Assembly (NCBI GenBank): GCA_036380925.1
Contig: DASVDW010000241.1
Coordinates: 1-11,005 of the forward strand
Length of the DNA: 11,005 nucleotides
Direction: 5' to 3'
Source of the DNA: JAICLV01 sp036380925
GTDB taxonomy: Bacteria; Actinomycetota; Actinomycetes; Acidothermales; Acidothermaceae
This document shows positions 5,974 to 11,005 of the stretch, piece by piece. The position numbers were made by a program, and so were the translations under genes. The stretch's first letter is position 1; every line of letters starts with the position of its first letter. Under the pieces are notes generated by a model. That model saw only the letters and a program-made list of their open reading frames with translations. It ran no database searches and had not been told where the DNA came from.

Positions 5974-6192
5974 ATGGGTGCGATCGCCGTCGTCGGGGAA
6001 TCGCCGCACGTCGAGGGTTTCGGTTTGGCTGGCGTTCGGGTCTTCGTCGCCGCCACGCCGGCCGCCGTGCGCGAGGCGTGGCGCCAACTACCGGCCGACG
6101 TCGACGTTGTCATCCTCACCGCTGCGGCGGCGGCCGCGATCGACGCCGAACACCGCTGCGGTCCGCCGTATCCGGTGGTGTTGCCGCCATGA
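5974..6192 (+). CDS. ntpG: V/A-type ATPase subunit F (central shaft)
   Basis: A 72-residue protein with the subunit F pattern: strand I-A-V-V-G-E (4-9), then G-F-G-L-A-G-V (15-21), where the family has V-x-G-F-x-L-A-G, then D-V-D-V-V-I-L-T (42-49), and the final strand P-Y-P-V-V-L-P-P at the C-terminus. Subunit F is a small Rossmann-like protein that binds the D shaft in the central rotor. Typical members are about 100 residues and carry an extra C-terminal helix reaching into the head; that part is absent here, as the protein stops right after the last strand. The start has GGGAAAGG upstream, and the stop overlaps the next start as ATGA. The symbol follows Enterococcus naming (NtpG equals subunit F). 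Small, but convincing in context. Confidence 0.83.
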   Translation: MGAIAVVGESPHVEGFGLAGVRVFVAATPAAVREAWRQLPADVDVVILTAAAAAAIDAEHRCGPPYPVVLPP

Positions 6193-6704
6193 CGTCGTCC
6201 GCTGATCCAAGAGCGCTCCAGCCGCTTCGCGAAGCGCTGCTGACGAAGGCACGGCGGGAGGCGCGGGCAGCCGTCGACGCGGCCACCGCGCAGGCCGACG
6301 ACGTCGTCACCGCGGCTGCGCGCGCGGCGGCTGACCAAGTGGCGACGTCGCGCGCGCAAGGAGTCGCAGACGCGCTTCGCGCCGCGACGGTCGAGGAGAT
6401 CGCTGCGCAATCGCAGGCGAGGACCATCGTGCTCGCGGCGCGCGACGCGTTGGACGACGAGTTGCGCGCACAGGTGCTGGCCAGGGTTCGCGCGCTGCGC
6501 CAAGACCCCGGCTACGACAAGCTGCGAGCGGCCCTGCGACAGCATGGCGCCGCCTTGCTCGGCGATGGGGTGAGCTACCGGGAGCCCGCCGGCGGGGGCG
6601 TCGTGGTCGAGGCGGGCGGACGCCGGCTGGACGCGAGCCTCGACGCGTTGGCGACGTGGGCCGCGGCCGCCGAATGCGACGCGTTCGCGGAGGTGACGGC
6701 GTGA
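6189..6704 (+). CDS. ntpE: V/A-type ATPase peripheral stalk subunit E
   Basis: A 171-residue protein with a long N-terminal alanine-rich charged helix (about 10-105) and a small C-terminal globular part. The C-terminal segment G-G-G-V-V-V-E-A-G-G-R-R-L-D-A-S-L-D-A-L (135-154) is the counterpart of the family's G-G-V-V-x-x-x-x-G-x-I-x-x-D-N-T-L-D-x-R-L. Subunit E pairs with G/H to form the peripheral stalk and binds the top of subunit B. The start is set by the ATGA overlap with the subunit F stop; the open frame continues upstream to 6078, but that would overlap subunit F heavily. The stop overlaps the subunit A start as GTGA. The length is a little below the usual 185-200 residues. Confidence 0.85.
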   Translation: MTSSADPRALQPLREALLTKARREARAAVDAATAQADDVVTAAARAAADQVATSRAQGVADALRAATVEEIAAQSQARTIVLAARDALDDELRAQVLARVRALRQDPGYDKLRAALRQHGAALLGDGVSYREPAGGGVVVEAGGRRLDASLDALATWAAAAECDAFAEVTA

Positions 6705-8422
6705 CAGACGAGCGTCGCGGCGTCGTGGCGAGGGTGAATGGACCACTTGTCGAGGTCGACGGCATGGCCGGCGTCGCCATGGCCGAGATGGTGGATCTCG
6801 GCGCCCAACACATCCCGGCCGAGGTGGTGGCGATCTCGGGATCGCGAACGACGTTGCAGGCCTATGAATACACCGGCGGTGTCGCCCCGGGAACGGCGGC
6901 GACCCGGCTCGGCCAGGGGTTGTCCGCGACCATGGGCCCGTGGCTGTTGGGGGGCGTGTTCGACGGCCTGCTGCGACCGCTGCCACGCGGGCCGATTTGG
7001 TTGCCGCCCGCGACCAGCGAGGAAACCGCGAGCCGCACCTGGCCGTGGCGCCCACTGGTCAAGCCAGGCGACCCCGCGTCGCGTGGCGCGACACTCGGCG
7101 CGCTCGGCCTCGACGGCGGCGTGGAGTATCTCGTCCTCGTGCCTGCCTTCGTCGACGGCCGGGTCAGCGCGGTCAGCCCGTGCGGCGACTACCGCGCCGA
7201 CGACGAACTGGCTCGAGTCGATGACATCGCCGTGACCATGACCACCCGATGGCCGATCCGGCGACCTCGGCCGTACGTTCGGCGGTTGCGCACGGACGAG
7301 CCGCTCGTCACCGGTCAGCGGGTGCTCGACAACCTCTTCCCGCTGACGCTTGGCGGAACCGCCGCGGTGCCCGGCGGCTTCGGCACCGGCAAGACACTGC
7401 TCTTGCAGCAGGTGGCGAAATGGTGCTCGGCCGACGTCATCGTGTACGTCGGTTGCGGCGAACGTGGCAATGAGATGTCCGACCTGCTCGAGGATTTCAC
7501 GGAGCTCGTCGACCCACGCAGCGGCGGCTTGCTCGCGCATCGGACGGTCATCGTCGCGAACACCTCGAATATGCCGATGATGGCGCGCGAGTCGAGCGTT
7601 TACTCCGGAATCACCGTCGCCGAGCACTTTCGTGACATGGGCTACCGCGCGGTCGTCATTGCCGACTCGACGTCGCGGTGGGCCGAAGCGCTGCGCGAGT
7701 TCAGTTCCCGAAGCGGAGCGATGCCCGCCGAGGAGGGCTATCCAGCCGACCTGTCGTCGTCCATCGCCGCCTTTTACGAACGGGCGGGCGCCGTGGTCAC
7801 CCTCGGCGGCACGACCGGCTCGGTGACCGTGATCGGAGCGGTTTCCCCGCCCGGCGGTGACCTTTCCGAGCCGGTGACGACGCTGACCCAGCGCTATGTG
7901 CGTGGGTTGTGGACCTTGGATCACGATCTCGCGTACGCCCGGCACTACCCGGCGGTGTCGTGGTCCGGGTCGTTCGCGCGCGACACGGCGCAAGTCGACG
8001 CCTGGTACGCGCGCAACGGCGAACCCGGGTGGGGGAGACGCCGGGCGCGGCTGGCGGACCTGCTGGCCGAAGGCGACCGGCTCGCGGCGCTGGCCGAGCT
8101 GATGGGAGCGACCTCGTTGCCCGACCGCGAGCGGGTCGCGCTCGTCGCCAGCCGGCTCGTTCGCGAAGCGGTGTTGCAGCAAAGCGCGGTCGACGCCAAC
8201 GACGCGTACTGCACGCCGGCCAAAGGCGCCGCGCTCGCCGACTTCGCGCTGGACGCGAGCGACGAGTGCCGCGCCGCCGTCGACCGTGGTGTTCCCGCCG
8301 CGACGCTGGAGAACTTCGACTTTTCCAACCTGCTGCGGGCCGCGCGCGAGACCCCACCTGACGACGCCGCGGAGATCCAGCGGCGGCGAGCTGTTCTGCT
8401 CGACGCGCTGAAGGCGCTGTGA
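6701..8422 (+). CDS. ntpA: V/A-type ATPase catalytic subunit A
   Basis: A 573-residue catalytic subunit that hydrolyses or makes ATP in the A3B3 head. Features in order: N-terminal barrel; G-P-W-L-L-G-G-V-F-D-G-L-L-R-P-L (family GPGLLGxxYDGxQRPL); the bulge region specific to V/A types and absent from F-type beta; W-P-I-R-R-P-R-P; P-loop G-G-F-G-T-G-K-T (225-232, K231); G-C-G-E-R-G-N-E-M with catalytic E254; Walker B region I-A-D-S-T-S-R-W-A-E-A-L-R-E; E-E-G-Y-P-A; and a C-terminal helical domain with L-Q-Q-S-A-V-D-A-N-D. The P-loop begins G-G-F rather than the more common G-P-F or G-A-F. The GTG start at 6701 overlaps the subunit E stop as GTGA and has GGAGGTGA just upstream; an open frame to 6656 lacks support. 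The stop overlaps subunit B as GTGA. Confidence 0.97.
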   Translation: MTDERRGVVARVNGPLVEVDGMAGVAMAEMVDLGAQHIPAEVVAISGSRTTLQAYEYTGGVAPGTAATRLGQGLSATMGPWLLGGVFDGLLRPLPRGPIWLPPATSEETASRTWPWRPLVKPGDPASRGATLGALGLDGGVEYLVLVPAFVDGRVSAVSPCGDYRADDELARVDDIAVTMTTRWPIRRPRPYVRRLRTDEPLVTGQRVLDNLFPLTLGGTAAVPGGFGTGKTLLLQQVAKWCSADVIVYVGCGERGNEMSDLLEDFTELVDPRSGGLLAHRTVIVANTSNMPMMARESSVYSGITVAEHFRDMGYRAVVIADSTSRWAEALREFSSRSGAMPAEEGYPADLSSSIAAFYERAGAVVTLGGTTGSVTVIGAVSPPGGDLSEPVTTLTQRYVRGLWTLDHDLAYARHYPAVSWSGSFARDTAQVDAWYARNGEPGWGRRRARLADLLAEGDRLAALAELMGATSLPDRERVALVASRLVREAVLQQSAVDANDAYCTPAKGAALADFALDASDECRAAVDRGVPAATLENFDFSNLLRAARETPPDDAAEIQRRRAVLLDALKAL

Positions 8423-9822
8423 CGACGATGGATGGCGCGGGCTGGGACGTCGTCCAGTACACCGACGTCGCCCGGTTGCGAGGGCCGTTGCTCGTCGTGC
8501 GCGGCGTCCGCGGCGTTGGATGGGACGAAGCCGCCGTGATCGTGTTGCCGGACGGCGAACGCAGGCACGGCGTCGTCCTCGATGTCGACGCGGACGTCGC
8601 CGTGATCGAGGTTTACGAAGGAACAGCGGGCATGGCGCCGGCTTCGACCGCCGTTGCATTCGAGGGCCGGCCGTTCGACATCCCGGTCGGCCTCAGCTGG
8701 CTCGGCCGGGTGTGCGATGGCAGGGGAGCGCCGCGCGACGGCGGTCCGGTCATCCGTTCCAGCCGCCGGGTGGCGGTGGCCGGCCAACCACTCAACCCCT
8801 CGATGCGCGAACCGCCGAACGACCCCATCATCACGGGGATTTCGGCCATCGACGCGCTCGCGACGCTGGTGCGCGGGCAAAAACTCCCGCTCTTCTCGGT
8901 GGCCGGCCTGCCGCACCTTGACGTCGCCGCGCAAATCGCCGCCCAAGCGAGCGCAGGCGACGAGCCGTTCAGCGTGGTGTTCGCCGCGATGGGGCTGACC
9001 AACGCCGACGCGGCCGCGGTTCGCGACGTGCTCGAGACGCGACTGTCGGCGGGGGAGCTGGTGATGTTGCTCAACACCGCGGACGACCCGGTGATCGAGC
9101 GTCTGCTCACGCCCCGGCTCGCGCTCACAATTGCCGAGGACCTCGCGTTCGAGCAGGGCAGGCACGTCCTCGTCGTCATGGCCGACATGACGAGCTACGC
9201 CGAGGCGCTGCGGGAGGTTTCCCTCGCCCGCGGGGAAATTCCGGGCCGCCGCGCGTACCCCGGATATCTGTACAGTGACTTGGCCTCGCTATACGAGCGT
9301 TGCGGTCGAGTTCGCGACCGGCCCGGATCGGTGACGATCGTCCCCGTCCTCACCATGCCGGGCGGCGACATCACCCATCCCGTTCCCGATCTCACCGGCT
9401 ACATCACCGAGGGCCAACTCGTGCTGTCGCCCGCGGTGCACGCCAGAGGCGTGTACCCGCCGGTCGACGCGCTGGCCTCGTTGTCCAGGCTGATGCGAAA
9501 GGGCGCTGGAGCGGAACGCACCCGCGCCGACCATCTCGACGTCGCGGCCCAATTGCTCGCGTCGCTGGCGCGGTCCTCGCAGGTGCGCGAATTGGCCGAG
9601 TTCGTCGGCGCCGAGGCGCTGTCCGAAGCCGATCGGGCTTTCCTCGGCTTCGCCGACTCGTTTGAGGAAATCCTGGTGAGCCAGCGGGTCGACGAGTCGC
9701 GCACGCTGCCGGACACGCTTGACCGCGCGTGGAAGGTGCTGTCGACACTGCCCGAGCGCGAGCTGACGATGCTGCCATCGCACCTGGTGGCGGCCCACCG
9801 CAGGGCCGACGATGGCCGCTAG
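8419..9822 (+). CDS. ntpB: V/A-type ATPase non-catalytic subunit B
   Basis: A 467-residue regulatory subunit that alternates with A in the head and supplies the arginine finger. It shows P-L-N-P-S-M-R and P-x-x-P-I-I-T-G-I-S-A-I-D; the degenerate nucleotide loop G-Q-K-L-P-L-F-S-V-A-G-L-P-H (153-166) with no Walker A lysine; A-D-M-T-S-Y-A-E-A-L-R-E (255-266); G-R-R-A-Y-P-G-Y-L-Y-S-D-L; and T-H-P-V-P-D-L-T-G-Y-I-T-E-G-Q-L. The usual G-S-G-L-P-H is S-V-A-G-L-P-H here. The start is taken as GTG at 8419, overlapping the subunit A stop as GTGA with AAGG upstream, the same coupling used for C, E and A. An ATG three codons later is a real alternative. Its 3' end overlaps subunit D by 11 nt. Confidence 0.97.
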   Translation: MTTMDGAGWDVVQYTDVARLRGPLLVVRGVRGVGWDEAAVIVLPDGERRHGVVLDVDADVAVIEVYEGTAGMAPASTAVAFEGRPFDIPVGLSWLGRVCDGRGAPRDGGPVIRSSRRVAVAGQPLNPSMREPPNDPIITGISAIDALATLVRGQKLPLFSVAGLPHLDVAAQIAAQASAGDEPFSVVFAAMGLTNADAAAVRDVLETRLSAGELVMLLNTADDPVIERLLTPRLALTIAEDLAFEQGRHVLVVMADMTSYAEALREVSLARGEIPGRRAYPGYLYSDLASLYERCGRVRDRPGSVTIVPVLTMPGGDITHPVPDLTGYITEGQLVLSPAVHARGVYPPVDALASLSRLMRKGAGAERTRADHLDVAAQLLASLARSSQVRELAEFVGAEALSEADRAFLGFADSFEEILVSQRVDESRTLPDTLDRAWKVLSTLPERELTMLPSHLVAAHRRADDGR

Positions 9823-10408
9823 CGACCGCACACCGTCGGGCCGCGCCGGCCGGCTGTGGCTCGCTCACCGCGTCGAAGTGGCCGAACGCGCCGCCGACCA
9901 GCTGGAGCGAAAGATTCACATCCTGAGCGCCGAGCTCGCGAGCCAACGCGCGAAAGCAGACGACGCGCGTCAACAGTGGCTGACCGCGACCGAGCACGCC
10001 GATCGCTGGGCGATCCGCGCGGCCCTCGTCGCCGGGCAGCAAGTGCTGCTGGACGACGCGGCGCGGCCAGTCGGGTTGAATCTGACGTGGGTTAACACGG
10101 TCGGGGTGCGGCATCCGTCCTCCGCGCATCTCAGCCAGCCGGCGCGGGTGGACGGGATCGTCGGCGCCGCCGCGATCGTCGCCGCGAGAGCCGCGTTCGC
10201 GACGGCCGTCCGCGTGGGCGTCGATCTCGCGATCGCCGATGCCACGTGCCGCGCCCTGGACGACGCGAGAACCCAAGCCCGGCGCCGCGCGCGGCTGCTT
10301 CGCAAGCGCTGGCTGCCGCTGCTGCAAGACCGGTTGCGCACGCTCGAACTCACCCTCGAGCAGGCAGAGCAGGAGGATCACGCGAGACTGCGCCGCGCCG
10401 TGACGTGA
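9812..10408 (+). CDS. ntpD: V/A-type ATPase subunit D (central rotor shaft)
   Basis: A 198-residue protein with two long helices, at the N-terminus (about 18-66) and C-terminus (about 140-195), that form the antiparallel coiled-coil shaft turning inside the A3B3 head. G-R-L-W-L-A-H-R-V-E-V-A-E-R-A-A-D-Q-L-E-R-K (13-34) matches the family's GxLxxLRRRLxxAxRGxxLLxxK start. The C-terminal helix ends E-D-H-A-R-L-R-R, where the family has E-E-L-F-R-L-K. The start overlaps the subunit B stop by 11 nt. It is the last gene of the operon; after its stop come 17-bp repeats and a convergent usp gene. The usual length is 200-220, so this is near normal. Confidence 0.9.
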   Translation: MAASDRTPSGRAGRLWLAHRVEVAERAADQLERKIHILSAELASQRAKADDARQQWLTATEHADRWAIRAALVAGQQVLLDDAARPVGLNLTWVNTVGVRHPSSAHLSQPARVDGIVGAAAIVAARAAFATAVRVGVDLAIADATCRALDDARTQARRRARLLRKRWLPLLQDRLRTLELTLEQAEQEDHARLRRAVT

Positions 10409-10417
10409 CCGCCCGTC

Positions 10418-10485
10418 GTCAGTGACGGACGACTGCCCGTGACGGACGACTGTCAGTGATGGACGACTGTCAGTGATGGACGACG
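10418..10485. repeat. Four tandem copies of a 17-bp unit
   Basis: The units are 10418-10434, 10435-10451, 10452-10468 and 10469-10485, with consensus GTCAGTGAYGGACGACT. Copies 3 and 4 differ only at the last base; copy 2 has GCCCGTGAC in place of GTCAGTGAC. The fourth copy covers the last codons and stop of the minus-strand usp gene, so the array looks like an outward duplication of that gene's 3' end. Copy 1 includes the odd palindrome CGTCAGTGACG (10417-10427). The array sits between two convergent genes; I see no classical hairpin-plus-U-tract terminator. Confidence 0.85.
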
Positions 10486-10937
10486 ACGACCGGGCAGGCC
10501 GCGTGATGCACGCAATACGTGCTGACCGAGCCGAGCCGGCCGGTCCACTCATGTCGGCCATGCCTTCCCACGACAAGAAGCGACGCGGTCTCGGCGACTT
10601 TGACCAGCACCCGCCCCGGCGAGCCTTCGATCACCCGCGCGCGCACATCGACGCCGCGATCAGCCCCAAGCACCTCGTCGATCGTCTCGTTCAGCACCTT
10701 GTCGTGCTCGATGCGCATGTCGTTGACCAGGTCGAGCGGATACGGCGTCCACGGCGTCGCCACCGGGTCCCACGTGATCACCGCCTCCAGCGGACAGCCC
10801 AGCAGCCGAGCCTGGCCCGCCGCCCACGCCAGCGCGGCTTTCGAGCCGGCCGAACCGTCGACGCCGACGACGATGCGAGCCTTGCGTTCTGCGCTGAGTT
10901 CTGGTGTGTCGAAGTCCTGAGGTCCGCCGCTGCTCAT
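10470..10937 (-). CDS. Universal stress protein, single Usp domain
   Basis: A 155-residue protein with one Usp domain. It opens with R-I-V-V-G-V-D-G-S-A-G-S (residues 21-32) after an extended, probably loose N-terminus. The end holds L-L-V-V-G-R-H-G-R-H-E-W-T-G-R-L-G-S, then C-P-V-V-V-V-H-H. The ATP motif has eight residues between the second glycine and G-S, one fewer than the usual nine, which may or may not change binding. The start at 10937 is set by GGAGG 6 nt upstream; the frame is open to 11000 but that extension has no ribosome site and unusual composition. It converges on the ATPase operon and shares its stop region with the 17-bp repeats. It probably helps in stress survival, with the target unknown. 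No clear DosR box is seen in the 68 nt upstream that remain in the window. Confidence 0.9.
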   Translation of the reverse strand: MSSGGPQDFDTPELSAERKARIVVGVDGSAGSKAALAWAAGQARLLGCPLEAVITWDPVATPWTPYPLDLVNDMRIEHDKVLNETIDEVLGADRGVDVRARVIEGSPGRVLVKVAETASLLVVGRHGRHEWTGRLGSVSTYCVHHAACPVVVVHH

Positions 10938-11005
10938 CGCGCGCCTCCTTTGCCTCACCCCCATCGTGCGACGCGCCAAGGACGACCGGGCGCCGACCAT
11001 GGCCC

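Noticed and set aside
6575..8659. Long open frame of 694 codons on the minus strand
   Set aside because: It lies antisense to subunits A and B, which have full family motifs. Its product is rich in Arg, Pro and Gly without recognisable domains, as expected from high-GC antisense frames.
6701..9822. F-type ATP synthase alpha/beta genes
   Set aside because: Subunit A has the bulge region and GCGERGNEM/DSTSRWAEALRE motifs of V/A types, and subunits C, D, E, F and I are present while F-type a, b, delta, gamma and epsilon are not.
10409..10469. CRISPR-like repeat array downstream of subunit D
   Set aside because: The 17-bp units are directly adjacent with no spacers, too short for CRISPR repeats, and continue into the usp gene.
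10938..11005. DosR box upstream of the single-domain usp
   Set aside because: No GGGAC...GYCC arrangement is present in the 68 nt available; the full promoter may lie outside the window.

Overview
The window is high-GC DNA with tight gene packing, many GTG starts and 4-nt stop/start overlaps, as expected of an actinomycete. An HspX-like Hsp20, tandem-domain universal stress proteins (Usp) and sites resembling the mycobacterial DosR/DevR box make a member of the Mycobacteriales (Mycobacterium or a relative) the best guess. This is inference; no rRNA or other taxonomic marker is present.

Layout. (1) At 1-110, minus strand, is the start of a gene that looks like a class I fructose-bisphosphate aldolase, cut by the window edge. 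(2) A divergent intergenic region (111-274) carries two DosR-like boxes, one pointing each way. (3) An HspX-type small heat shock protein (275-721, plus) converges on and overlaps a STAS-domain protein (678-1043, minus). (4) A second divergent region (1044-1270) carries a third DosR-like box facing the STAS gene and a half-site facing right. (5) From 1271 to 10408 eleven plus-strand genes run with gaps of at most 10 nt or small overlaps: a HemG-like flavodoxin, a two-domain Usp, then nine subunits of a V/A-type rotary ATPase in the order G/H-C-I-K-F-E-A-B-D. (6) Four 17-bp tandem repeats (10418-10485) precede and enter the 3' end of a convergent single-domain Usp gene (10470-10937, minus).

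How the genes fit together. Hsp20, Usp proteins and nearby DosR-type sites look like part of a hypoxia/dormancy regulon. The unusual part is a complete V/A-type ATPase joined with no visible break to flavodoxin and usp, so it may be expressed under the same low-oxygen or energy-stress control. All subunits needed for a working machine are recognisable: catalytic A with an intact P-loop and catalytic Glu, non-catalytic B, rotor D/F/C, peripheral stalk E and G/H, membrane I with its conserved arginines, and proteolipid K with one ion-binding Glu. Several stalk and rotor subunits are short for their families, so the enzyme appears to be a compact version. The proteolipid sequence points to proton rather than sodium coupling.
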